A stretch of 64,000 bases of DNA from Poriferisodalis sp965204195 (GTDB lineage: Bacteria; Actinomycetota; Acidimicrobiia; Acidimicrobiales; Poriferisodalaceae), in NCBI RefSeq assembly GCF_965204195.1, contig NZ_OZ241975.1, positions 2,976,001 to 3,040,000 of the forward strand, given 5' to 3'. Made by a program: the position numbers and the translations under genes. The notes beneath the pieces were generated by a model, which ran no database searches, was not told the origin of the DNA, and worked only from the letters and a program-made list of their open reading frames with translations. Below, piece by piece: positions 54,797 through 62,439 of this stretch. Within the stretch, counting starts at the first letter, position 1, and every line of letters starts with the position of its first letter.

Positions 54797-56383
54797 TCAG
54801 GCGATGGTCCGCAGGGGGATCTGCACCACCGCCTCGGATCCCGGCGGGGGCATCCGGCGCCGGACCTCGAACGTGCCGCCGAGGTCTGCACCGCACAGAG
54901 CCCGCACGATCGAGGTGCCCAGCCCGCCAGATCGCTCAGTGTCGTAGCCAGGCGGGATCCCGACGCCGTCGTCACGGACGACCATCGACAACAGATCGGC
55001 CGACGGCCGGGAAATCTCTACCTCGACTCGGCCGATAGGGCTCTCGTCGAGGGCCGGCGCCGCCTCGAGCGCCTGGTCCTCGATCTCCCACAACTGGGGG
55101 AAGGCATGGTCAACGGCGTTCTGGAGCAGCTCATTGAGCACCACGGCCAGCGATGTGGCCGTCTGCGAGCGCAGCATCCCCGCTTCGCAGGAGACGGTGA
55201 ACTCGATCGGCCGCTCCGGAAATGTGATGCTCTGGCGCATCGTCTCGGTCAGCGTCTCAGCGACGTCGCAGAAGTCGACATCGTCGGTGGTCTCGCTCGA
55301 GAGCGTCTGGTGGACGAGCGCAATGGCGCGGATGCGCCGGACTGCCTCCTCGAGCGCCCGGTTGGCTTCGCGTGACTCCAGGCGGCGCGCCTGGATGCGC
55401 AGCAGCGAGGAGACCGTCTGCAGGTTGTTGGTGACGCGGTGGTGGATCTCGCGGATGGTGGCGTCCTTGGAGATGAGCAGCCGATCGCGGCGGCGCAGCT
55501 CGGTGACATCTCGCAGCAGCACCAGCGCATTGCGCACCGGGGTGTCGGTCAGCGGCAGCGCCTGCAGCTGCACGGTCACCGAACGATGCTCGACCTCGCC
55601 CACCGCGGGGATGCCGCCGCTCATCGCTCGCCCCACGACATCGGGGCCCAGATCGAGGTCGCGTACACGCCGTCCCTGCACGTTGCCGCCGACGCCGATG
55701 CGGTGCAGTGCGCTCACCGCATTCGGCGACGCGAAGCCGATGCGCGTCGTCTCATCGGTCAGGAACAGTCCGTCACCGACCCGGGGTGTCCCCTCGCCGG
55801 CGATGTCGACCCCGCGGTAGGGGAACGAGCCCGCGGCAACCATGCGAGCCAGCCGCCCGAAGGTGGCGATGTAGGTCCGCTCCAGCTCGCCCGGGTCGCG
55901 GATGTCGGTGAAGCGCGGCGTGACCTCGCTGCTCATGACGGCGATCGTCTCGCCGTCGTAGGTGACCGGCACCGCGGTGATGCGCGCCCGCCTGTCTCCG
56001 GGCACCCGCAGCCCCTCACCGGTGACGATCACGCCGCGCGCGAACGCCTCCGAGACAAGCGGGCGCTCGGAAGCCGTGACGCACAGCCCGACGTGGTCGT
56101 CGCGGTACAGGGTGCGCCCGGTCGTGGGACGGATCTGGCCGATGACGGTGATCTGCGCATCGGAGCCGAGTCGGCGCGTTGGATTCTCGCCGTGTGGGGC
56201 AGTGCCTGCAGTGTCGTCCGGCAGCTCGTCGAGCGAATTCAGCTGCCCCGGCACGAACAGGAGCAAGTCCGAGAACGACAGGTCTGCAAGCAGAGACCAC
56301 CACGCCATGAGGCGGCGCAGGTGCTCGCGTGGGCTGTCGTGCGCGTGCGGTGCGGGCCGGGGCCGATCAGCGGGCGCCCGCAT
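54797..56383 (-). CDS. pdtaS: PdtaS-like sensor histidine kinase (HisKA_2)
   Basis: A 528-residue soluble kinase. A GAF-like N-terminal half (about 25-190) and a PAS-like domain (about 200-300) precede the HisKA_2 box 'EIHHRVTNNLQTVSSLLRIQ' (His at 314/315). The ATPase domain has 'NELLQNAVDHAF' and 'VVRDDGVGIPPG'. No membrane segment is seen. It resembles mycobacterial PdtaS, whose partner is the RNA-binding antiterminator PdtaR; no pdtaR is in view. It lies 7 bp after the DUF3107 gene. This looks like core chromosome caught between the arms. Confidence 0.88.
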   Translation of the reverse strand: MRAPADRPRPAPHAHDSPREHLRRLMAWWSLLADLSFSDLLLFVPGQLNSLDELPDDTAGTAPHGENPTRRLGSDAQITVIGQIRPTTGRTLYRDDHVGLCVTASERPLVSEAFARGVIVTGEGLRVPGDRRARITAVPVTYDGETIAVMSSEVTPRFTDIRDPGELERTYIATFGRLARMVAAGSFPYRGVDIAGEGTPRVGDGLFLTDETTRIGFASPNAVSALHRIGVGGNVQGRRVRDLDLGPDVVGRAMSGGIPAVGEVEHRSVTVQLQALPLTDTPVRNALVLLRDVTELRRRDRLLISKDATIREIHHRVTNNLQTVSSLLRIQARRLESREANRALEEAVRRIRAIALVHQTLSSETTDDVDFCDVAETLTETMRQSITFPERPIEFTVSCEAGMLRSQTATSLAVVLNELLQNAVDHAFPQLWEIEDQALEAAPALDESPIGRVEVEISRPSADLLSMVVRDDGVGIPPGYDTERSGGLGTSIVRALCGADLGGTFEVRRRMPPPGSEAVVQIPLRTIA

Positions 56384-56390
56384 CGTTGCC

Positions 56391-56621
56391 TCAGTCCGCG
56401 GCGAAGCCGATGCGCCGATCGCCAGCCGGACCCAGCTCGAGGAAGGCCAGCTTGTCGACGGGCACCCCGACGCGGCGGCCGCTGCGGTCTGTCAGCCACA
56501 GCACCGTCGAATCGCCGCCCAGTGCGCCTTCGAGCGCGGCTGCGGCGTCATCGGCGCCGTCGTCGTCGATCTCGACGCTGAGTTCGCGGCCGCCGTGCGT
56601 GATGCCGATCCGGATGTCCAT
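56391..56621 (-). CDS. DUF3107 protein
   Basis: A 76-residue actinobacterial protein, 'MDIRIGITHGGRELSVEIDD' at the start and 'GRRVGVPVDKLAFLELGP' later, similar to mycobacterial TB9.4. It is probably co-transcribed with the kinase gene downstream. Function is unknown. Confidence 0.88.
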   Translation of the reverse strand: MDIRIGITHGGRELSVEIDDDGADDAAAALEGALGGDSTVLWLTDRSGRRVGVPVDKLAFLELGPAGDRRIGFAAD

Positions 56622-56752
56622 GGCCCCGCAGGCTACCGGTGGGGTCGTCCGCGACTGCTGAACCTGTGCGAGCTCTCGGCACGCGCGTCAAGCGGGTTCG
56701 CGCAGCCAGCGTGGCGTCCAGGGCCCGGCGCGTGTACGACTCGATTGATGCA

Positions 56753-56793
56753 AACAATCACGATGGCAACGTCTGTATGTAGATACTATTGTT
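56753..56793. promoter_or_regulatory. inverted repeat upstream of the serine recombinase
   Basis: AACAAT (56753-56758) and ATTGTT (56788-56793) are inverted repeats 29 bp apart in an AT-rich stretch just before the recombinase ATG. It may be an operator or a recombinase binding site. Confidence 0.35.
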
Positions 56794-56799
56794 CGTCCG

Positions 56800-57525
56800 A
56801 TGCATCAACCTATGAACGAGTTCACGGCATTGCGCGCCATTTCATACGCACGGGTCTCCACAGGCGCCCAGGCTGCGTCAGGCCTAGGCATCGAGGCGCA
56901 GCATCGTGCGGTGCAAGCCGCAGCAGCCCAACGGGGCTGGCAGATCGTCGACCTCTGTACTGACGACGCTGTGTCGGCCGCCATCGAACCCAGCCGACGG
57001 GCGAAGCTCTCCATGGCGCTCGCGCAGCTCGACGCCGGCGAGGCCGACGCGCTCGTGGCGGTGCGGCTCGATCGGTTCGCCCGGTCGAGTAGCGATCTGC
57101 AGGCTCTGCTCGATCTGGCAGACCACGGCGGCTGGGAACTCATCGGGCTCGACGTTCCCGTCAATGGTGACCTGCCGGTCGGCGCGTTCCTGCTCACCAT
57201 TCTCGGTGCTGCCAACCAACTCGACCGCTCGCTCATCAGCGACCGCACCAAGGCGGCCCTCGCAGTGGCGCGCAGCCGGGGCCAGCGGCTCGGGCGGCCA
57301 AGCCGCCAGCCCCAGGCGGCCAAGGAACTGGCCGTGGCGATGCACGCGGACGACATGCGCCCGCGCGAGATCGCCGCGGCGCTCCAAGAAGCAGGGCTTC
57401 GCACCGCCACCGGCAAGACCGAGTGGCCGGCCTCCAGCGTCAGAGCACTGCTGCGCACCGCCCAGCTCGACCAGGAGGCCGAGGCCAACGCCGCCCGCCA
57501 CGCCGCCGAACAGCGCAGCCATTAG
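56800..57525 (+). CDS. serine recombinase (resolvase/invertase family)
   Basis: A 241-residue small serine recombinase. The nucleophile is S20 in 'ISYARVSTGAQ', and 'VAVRLDRFARSSSDL' supplies the catalytic arginines. A C-terminal helix-turn-helix region ('MRPREIAAALQEAGLRTATG', 'WPASSVRALL') completes it. It appears intact. It lies between the two inverted arms, where an invertase or resolvase could act on repeats; a direct-repeat pair follows it. Confidence 0.93.
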   Translation: MHQPMNEFTALRAISYARVSTGAQAASGLGIEAQHRAVQAAAAQRGWQIVDLCTDDAVSAAIEPSRRAKLSMALAQLDAGEADALVAVRLDRFARSSSDLQALLDLADHGGWELIGLDVPVNGDLPVGAFLLTILGAANQLDRSLISDRTKAALAVARSRGQRLGRPSRQPQAAKELAVAMHADDMRPREIAAALQEAGLRTATGKTEWPASSVRALLRTAQLDQEAEANAARHAAEQRSH

Positions 57526-57636
57526 GTCCGTCGCTGCTCCCGCCGTTGCAGGAGTGCTGACCTGGCGGGCACGTCATGGGCGTGGTGCTGAAAGGTTCGC
57601 CGGACGCCGCATCGATCTCAGCCACACGCCGAGCCG

Positions 57637-57809
57637 CATCCCAAGTCCTAGCGGATGCCCCATCGGGACAGCCCGCGCACAACGCAGCACACGGCTGCAG
57701 CCTGCGTCAACGGTCGTGCCGCCAGCCCGCAACGGGCGCAGCCAGCTTCCTGCGGGTTCCGGCCTCGGGGACAGCCCCGAGCGGCACCCCAAGCTCTAGC
57801 GGATGCCCC
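57637..57809. repeat. 25-bp direct repeat pair downstream of the recombinase
   Basis: The segments 57637-57661 and 57785-57809 match at 22 of 25 bases and share TAGCGGATGCCCC. They are 148 bp apart in the non-coding stretch between recombinase and the next gene. They could be resolution sites, but no dyad was seen within each copy. Confidence 0.5.
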
Positions 57810-58018
57810 TAGTTCGCCGCCATGACGGGCGTGCGCCGCCGATACCAAAGATGAAAGGGGGCGTACAACGCGCAGAACACAGCCAAGACCGTGAGCGCTG
57901 TAGACCACACCGGCCAGCCTGCCGACCCGGCCCAGTTCAACACCCATACGTTCACAAGAGCCCCCAAGAAGCACAGCACAAAGAAGGTCACGCGCTCGCG
58001 GCGGTCGCGGGGTTTCAT
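57809..58018 (-). CDS. small two-helix membrane protein, innermost remnant of right arm
   Basis: 69 residues: 'VTFFVLCFLGALVNVWVLNW' and 'STALTVLAVFCALYAPFHLW' are membrane helices with short charged ends. No secreted-protein cassette is left before it. Another frame starting at 58166 on the same strand crosses the gene ('VKRRAAAMLANGASVRALAH'), so its start is not certain. It appears to be the worn inner end of the right arm. Confidence 0.5.
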   Translation of the reverse strand: MKPRDRRERVTFFVLCFLGALVNVWVLNWAGSAGWPVWSTALTVLAVFCALYAPFHLWYRRRTPVMAAN

Positions 58019-58118
58019 GCGCCAGCGCCCGCACGCTCGCCCCGTTGGCGAGCATCGCAGCCGCTCGGCGCTTCACCTCGGCGGGGTTCTGGGAGGCTGC
58101 GGCGCTCATGGCCACCCA

Positions 58119-58238
58119 CAGTACGAAACCGACGGCCGGCCAATGGGCGATAGCCGGCACCGACACGGCCCCGCAACGGCCCGAGCGCGGCCCGACGCCG
58201 GCTCTAGCTCCGGGCCGGGAACGTGAAGCGCCGCGGCC
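58119..58238 (-). repeat. linking module, copy 3
   Basis: It resembles the module in IR-B: the core at 58204-58234, then a stretch ending in CGTACTG. It directly follows the stop of the 58239-58511 gene. A middle section differs from the IR-B copies. Confidence 0.7.
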
Positions 58239-58511
58239 CTAGTCGAAGGCCTCGGCCTCGCGCTGCCGCCGCCACAGCTCTCTCAGCCCGGTGAGAATGA
58301 GATATGCGGTCACGCCGCTCGCCGCGCCTATGCCGGCGTTGATCAGGTCCATACGTCCCAGGACTATCTGGACGGTCACGTACAGCGGCAAGGCGACACA
58401 CAGCACGAGCAGCACGAGCCAGGCGATGCCCAGCCCGAGCTGCGAGCGAAATCGCTGCCAACGGATCGGGCTCTGTTGGGCGGGGCTCGTCGCCGCCTCG
58501 GTGGTGCTCAT
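58239..58511 (-). CDS. small two-helix membrane protein behind the right silent cassette
   Basis: 90 residues starting 'MSTTEAATSPAQQSPIRWQR'. The front is nearly identical to the left-arm protein 51917-52219 and to 59786-60040. Two helices follow ('GIAWLVLLVLCVALPLYVTV', 'GIGAASGVTAYLILTGL'), and it ends 'ELWRRQREAEAFD'. It lies 65 bp after the secreted-protein cassette. Position suggests an immunity or assembly partner (inference). Confidence 0.7.
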   Translation of the reverse strand: MSTTEAATSPAQQSPIRWQRFRSQLGLGIAWLVLLVLCVALPLYVTVQIVLGRMDLINAGIGAASGVTAYLILTGLRELWRRQREAEAFD

Positions 58512-58740
58512 GGCTTCAAGGTACTTCCTGCTCGTAGGCGGGGCGGCAGCGCGGGCCGCGGGCTGCCGGCACGGGCTCAGTGATACGTGATTGTCGCCCT
58601 GCCGTCTCTTTCGTCGATCTTGATGCACGCACGTATCGCTTCGAGCCATGTGTGGCAATCGGTATGGTCGAACGGCGGTTGCGTGGTGGCCGGCGCCGGC
58701 GGTTGCGTGGTGGTCGGCGCCGGCGTCTGCGGCGTGCTGC
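58468..58740 (-). repeat. direct repeat D, copy 1 (pairs with 59997-60269)
   Basis: About 273 bp are nearly identical to 59997-60269 at a spacing of 1529 bp. Each copy covers the 3' end of a secreted-protein gene, the gap and the first codons of the small membrane protein. This shows duplication or gene conversion between adjacent right-arm cassettes. Confidence 0.88.
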
Positions 58741-59659
58741 TGCCACCGCCGTCTCTGGGCTTGGCAGTGCGGCAGTTCGGCCACGGCTGGCACGTCGGCT
58801 GCGTCTCGCTGCTGTCGTCGCCGTCGCCGTCGCCGTCGTCGCTGCTGTCGTCGTCGCTGGCGTCGTCGTCGCTGCTGCCGTCGTCGCTGCTGCCGTCGCC
58901 GTCGGGATCTGGCACCGGCACCTGCTCTGCCCCAATGGCACACGCGGCGCCGAGGAAGAGGCCTACCGCGTGGCGGTTACCCGGCTTGAGGCTCTTGCCT
59001 TTCGTGACCTTCACCAGGATGGCCTCGACCGCGACGTAGCACGCTGCACCCCCGGCGCCGGTGGCGGCGGCGGCCCGGCCCTGCTCGCCGATGTCGGACC
59101 ACAGGGTCTGCAGGTCGTTGAGTGTGTAGACCCTGACGTCGAGGTTGCTCTGCTCGAGCACGGGGTTGAGCAGTTCGAGCAGTTTCGACGCCTCGACGGG
59201 GTCGGTTTCGAATCTGTCCCAGTCGATGCTCTCGAGCTGGTCTGCGGCTTCGTTCCTCAACGCCTCGACAGCGGCTTTGAGGGCGGCTTTGGTGCCGGTC
59301 GCTATCAGGCTCCCGGCCCGCTTGAGCGCGTCGCCTACTGGGTCGCTGGCGGTGATGGGGGCGTGGCCGTGGCCGGCGGGGGCGTCGCTTTTGCGGTGGC
59401 AGTCCACGGTGCCGCCGTGATCGTGGTGGGTGTGTGAAGGCTGTCCTCGTCCGCTGCAGGTCTTCACAGTGGGCTTGGCGGGTTCGGGGTGGGAGTGGCT
59501 GTTGTCGCTCTTGCGGTGGCAGTCGACGGTGCCGCCGTGATCGTGGTGGGTCAGGGCGCTCTGTGCGCGTCCGCGGCAGGTCTTCACGGTCGACGCTGTG
59601 CCGCCGTTGCCTGAGCCGCTGCTCCCGTCGCCGCCAGTACGAGACCGACGGCCGGCCAA
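58577..59659 (-). CDS. 5'-truncated mosaic secreted-protein cassette (right arm, probably silent)
   Basis: The frame opens at a TTG (59659) inside the linking module and lacks a signal peptide. The first 120 residues equal those of the left-arm cassette (IR-B). The variable domain then changes to 'DQLESIDWDRFETDPVEASK', shared with the right full-length protein. A Cys-bounded hairpin, an acidic SDDD tract, a Pro/Thr linker and the C-terminal motif 'CHTWLEAIRACIKIDERDGR' ending 'ITYH' follow. It combines pieces of both arms and is probably a stored variant. Confidence 0.65.
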   Translation of the reverse strand: MAGRRSRTGGDGSSGSGNGGTASTVKTCRGRAQSALTHHDHGGTVDCHRKSDNSHSHPEPAKPTVKTCSGRGQPSHTHHDHGGTVDCHRKSDAPAGHGHAPITASDPVGDALKRAGSLIATGTKAALKAAVEALRNEAADQLESIDWDRFETDPVEASKLLELLNPVLEQSNLDVRVYTLNDLQTLWSDIGEQGRAAAATGAGGAACYVAVEAILVKVTKGKSLKPGNRHAVGLFLGAACAIGAEQVPVPDPDGDGSSDDGSSDDDASDDDSSDDGDGDGDDSSETQPTCQPWPNCRTAKPRDGGGSSTPQTPAPTTTQPPAPATTQPPFDHTDCHTWLEAIRACIKIDERDGRATITYH

Positions 59660-59800
59660 CGGGCGATAGCCGGCACCGACACGGCCCCGCCGCGGCCCGG
59701 GCGTGGCAGCAGGCAGGCCGGCGGGGCAGGCGCCCAGCGGCGGCGGTCCTAGCTCCGGGCCGGGAACGCGAAGCGCCGCAGCGGTCTAGTCGGCAGCCTC
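59290..59800 (-). repeat. IR-B right: 511-bp inverted repeat
   Basis: Reverse-complement partner of 52205-52714. It runs from the 3' end of the 59786-60040 membrane protein gene through linking-module copy 4 (59625-59789) into the silent cassette. Near-identity over 510 bp implies recent duplication, conversion or inversion. Confidence 0.9.
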
Positions 59801-60040
59801 GCGCCGCTGCCGCCGCTCTCTCAGCCTGCCGAGAATGAGCGCCACAGTCACGCCGGCCGCCCCACCTATGCCGACGCCGAAGATCAGGCCCGTACGTCCC
59901 TCCAACGAAAGCCAGTGCTCCTCTATCAGGCCGAGCACGAACAGCGGCAAGGCGACACCCAGCACGAGAGGCCAAACAGACCGCCGCCAAGGGCTCGGGC
60001 TCTGTTGGGCGGGGCTCGTCGCCGCCTCGGTGGTGCTCAT
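59786..60040 (-). CDS. small two-helix membrane protein, partner of right-arm secreted protein
   Basis: 84 residues. The start 'MSTTEAATSPAQQSPSPWRR' is shared with the 58239-58511 protein, then two different helices ('VWPLVLGVALPLFVLGL', 'FGVGIGGAAGVTVALILGRL') and a basic-acidic tail 'RERRQRREAAD' follow. It lies 65 bp behind the full-length secreted protein. The constant front and changing helices match a partner that varies together with the secreted protein (inference). Confidence 0.7.
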   Translation of the reverse strand: MSTTEAATSPAQQSPSPWRRSVWPLVLGVALPLFVLGLIEEHWLSLEGRTGLIFGVGIGGAAGVTVALILGRLRERRQRREAAD

Positions 60041-60269
60041 GGCTTCAAGGTACTTCCTGCTCGTAGGCGGGGCGGCAGCGCGGGCCGCGGGCTGCCGGCA
60101 CGGGCTCAGTGATACGTGATTGTCGCCCTGCCGTCTCTTTCGTCGATCTTGATGCACGCACGTATCGCTTCGAGCCATGTGTGGCAATCGGTATGGTCGA
60201 ACGGCGGTTGCGTGGTGGTCGGCGCCGGCGGTTGCGTGGTGGTCGGCGCCGGCGTCTGCGGCGTGCTGC
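59997..60269 (-). repeat. direct repeat D, copy 2
   Basis: Pairs with 58468-58740; see that entry. Here it covers the 3' end of the full-length secreted protein and the start of its membrane partner. Confidence 0.88.
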
Positions 60270-61266
60270 TGTCGTCGCCGCTGTCGTCGTCGGGATCTGG
60301 CACCGGTGCCAACGCTGTAACACCGCCGCACACGGCGACGACAACGGTGCGTACCGCTTTGCGGACACTCTTCTTGAGGCTCTTGCCCTTCGTGAGTTTC
60401 GCTAGGCCGGCCTCGACCCCGATATCGCACGCCACAGCCCCGGCGCCGCCCCGGCCGCCCCGGCCAATGTCGGACCACAGGGTCTGCAGGTCGTCGAGTG
60501 TGTAGACCTCGATGTTCTGCCGCCGCAGCACAGGATTGAGCAGTTCGAGCAGTTTCGACGCCTCGACGGGGTCGGTTTCGAATCTGTCCCAGTCGATGCT
60601 CTCGAGCTGGTCTGCGGCTTCGTTCCTCAGCGTCTCGGCAACGGCTTTGAGGGCGGCTTTCCCGCCTTGTTTGAGCAGGTGTTGAACGCGCGTGAAGATG
60701 TTGTCGACGGGGTCGTTCTTGCGGCAGTCCTGCGAGCCGTGGCCGCCGTGCTCGGTGTGTCCGGCGGGGCAGTGCGAGTTTTCGTGGTGGTGGCATTCGG
60801 TGTCGGTGGTGCCGCTGCCGAGGGGGTGTCTGTGGCGCTGGTATGTCACCCCCGGCATGACTTGGTATGGGGTGCACGGCTTGACGGTGTAGGTGGCCGT
60901 CTGTTTCGGCACGCAGTTCGGCGGGGTGCCGATCTGGCCCGCTGGGCACTCGGGCGGCGGCGGCGCTGCGGTAGTCGGGGGCGTGGTGGTGTGGGGGTCG
61001 CCGGACCAGTGACAGCCGTAGTCGCCGTGGTCGTGCGCAGGCGGCGGACACGGATCAGGCGCGGCGGTCGGCGTCGGCTTGGGGTGGGTGTGGGCGACCT
61101 TTTCGTCCCAGCAGTGATTGACGGGCGGGTCGACGATGCATCGTCTAACGGTCTTGGTGTGAGCTGCGCTTTCTGGCAGGTCTACGAACACCAGCAGCGG
61201 CAGCAGCACGACTGCTGCCGCTAGCGCCGCCGCGGTTCTCCAAGAGATGCCGATTCTCTGAGACAT
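60106..61266 (-). CDS. secreted mosaic Cys/His-rich protein, expressed copy of right arm
   Basis: 386 residues; AAGGGG lies 8 nt before the ATG at 61266. A Sec signal peptide (about 1-33, 'AAALAAAVVLLPLLVFVDLP') is followed by a Cys/His/Pro-rich N-terminal half ('CIVDPPVNHCWDEKVAHTH', 'HDHGDYGCHW', 'CHHHENSHCPAGH'). It differs in sequence from the left-arm repeats but has the same Cys-His-His character. The variable domain 'LESIDWDRFETDPVEASKLL' and a Cys-bounded hydrophobic hairpin ('AVACDIGVEAG' ... 'VVAVCGGVTAL') follow, then a Pro/Thr linker and the C-terminal 'CHTWLEAIRACIKI' motif ending 'ITYH'. The family is unrecognised. Confidence 0.75.
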   Translation of the reverse strand: MSQRIGISWRTAAALAAAVVLLPLLVFVDLPESAAHTKTVRRCIVDPPVNHCWDEKVAHTHPKPTPTAAPDPCPPPAHDHGDYGCHWSGDPHTTTPPTTAAPPPPECPAGQIGTPPNCVPKQTATYTVKPCTPYQVMPGVTYQRHRHPLGSGTTDTECHHHENSHCPAGHTEHGGHGSQDCRKNDPVDNIFTRVQHLLKQGGKAALKAVAETLRNEAADQLESIDWDRFETDPVEASKLLELLNPVLRRQNIEVYTLDDLQTLWSDIGRGGRGGAGAVACDIGVEAGLAKLTKGKSLKKSVRKAVRTVVVAVCGGVTALAPVPDPDDDSGDDSSTPQTPAPTTTQPPAPTTTQPPFDHTDCHTWLEAIRACIKIDERDGRATITYH

Positions 61267-61307
61267 GGCGGACCCCTTCTGTACGGAAATCGTTCGTTTT
61301 GCGAGCA

Positions 61308-61569
61308 CCCGGATCGGACACGAACGGACATCTGGGAGCCGTCGGCGGCGCAGCGCGGCCAGCGGGGCGCGTCAGGGCGGAATCCCAGCGGGCATGGGGG
61401 TTCGCGGCCCGCCCGGGCGGTTGCGCAGCGTCAGCGCTCAGAAGCGCCGCCGGGGTGTTGACGGGCCTGTGCGAGGTGTATACAATACGAACGTTTTACG
61501 TACACCCTGAAACCGCCTCTGACCAGCAGGTTTAGGTCGCTGTGCGGGTCAAGGGTCGGGGTTTGCGGC
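61308..61569 (-). repeat. IR-A right: 262-bp upstream/leader repeat
   Basis: Reverse-complement partner of 49527-49788 with equal length. Its AT-rich core is at about 61475-61498, giving a leader of about 210 nt to the ATG at 61266. It ends 42 bp before the start codon, where the two arms' sequences diverge. Beyond it, 61570-61728 holds nothing I can identify. Confidence 0.85.
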
Positions 61570-61728
61570 CCAGAGTCTCGAGAACGTCGACAGCGCCGCA
61601 GAACGGTGCCCAGCCGCCGAGATCAGCCGCTAACGATGTCGTCAGGCAGCCGTGGCACCCGCGGCACCGGCGCGAGCACCACGCGGCTCACGCGCTGGCA
61701 AGTCCCTCTGCGCACGACTGCCTGACCG

Positions 61729-62121
61729 TCAGGGGCGGACTTCGACGAAGCCGGCTGCGCTGAAGTCGCCGTCGAATGCAAGTGCCTCGGTGATTCTCTC
61801 GCGGCGCATGATCTCGAAGCTCGTGGCGTCGACGTAGGAGTACGAACGCTCGTCGTGGGCGGCCAGCCATTCCCAAGCCCGCTGGTCGACAGCAGCGTCC
61901 ACCACTGCAATCGAGACGCGTGGCGATTGGTGCATCATGTTGACGAAGCGCAGAGCCTCTGCATGGCTGGCACGACGACGCAGCCACGTCCAGGTTTCGC
62001 CCATCACCAAGTTGGACGTCCTGAGCGGGCTGCCGCCCGGCCACAACGCAGCTGCGTCACGATGGCGATGATCGCGTGGGACCAGCAGACCGATCCAGAA
62101 CGAGGTGTCGACGAACCTCAC
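61729..62121 (-). CDS. vapC: PIN-domain toxin (VapC-like)
   Basis: A 130-residue PIN-domain protein. 'MRFVDTSFWIGLLVPRD', a Glu in 'NLVMGETWTWLRR', and 'SYVDATSFEIMRRERI' with a final 'FDGDF' are the acidic active-site positions. The start overlaps the antitoxin stop by 4 bp. It lies just outside the right arm, beside selO. Confidence 0.9.
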   Translation of the reverse strand: MRFVDTSFWIGLLVPRDHRHRDAAALWPGGSPLRTSNLVMGETWTWLRRRASHAEALRFVNMMHQSPRVSIAVVDAAVDQRAWEWLAAHDERSYSYVDATSFEIMRRERITEALAFDGDFSAAGFVEVRP

Positions 62122-62345
62122 GATTCAGTGTCGTAGATGACGGCGTCAAGATCGTCGTCGGGGGCGACGTCGACGCTGCCGACGAGCGCGTCCAACGGGT
62201 CTAGAGCGAGCACATCGCTGTCGCGACGCAGCGCTGAGCGGACAGCCTCTCGCACAACCGCGGACCGCGAGACCCCTCGTCTGGCAGCAGCCGCCGACAG
62301 GGCGTCGTCGATGTCGGGCTCGATGTAGAGCTGTATACGCCGCAT
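62118..62345 (-). CDS. vapB: CopG-type ribbon-helix-helix antitoxin
   Basis: 75 residues from ATG 62345 ('MRRIQLYIEPDIDDALSAAA'); an ATG five codons upstream (62360) is equally possible. The helix 'GVSRSAVVREAVRSAL' completes a ribbon-helix-helix. An acidic C-terminus ('DDDLDAVIYDTES') should bind the PIN toxin. An AT-rich sequence (GTATACATTATAT) just upstream is a likely autoregulated promoter. Confidence 0.85.
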   Translation of the reverse strand: MRRIQLYIEPDIDDALSAAAARRGVSRSAVVREAVRSALRRDSDVLALDPLDALVGSVDVAPDDDLDAVIYDTES

Positions 62346-62439
62346 TAGTGCAGTATACATTATATCCGCAACTTCTGAGTGGCCCGGCCAAGCGAGACCT
62401 CAACCCTGACGATCGACCCCGATCGCTGTGGTCGGCGGG

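Noticed and set aside
57440..57682. Small frames in the recombinase downstream region
   Set aside because: They have no supported start, no homology and overlap the direct-repeat region; probably remnants or chance.
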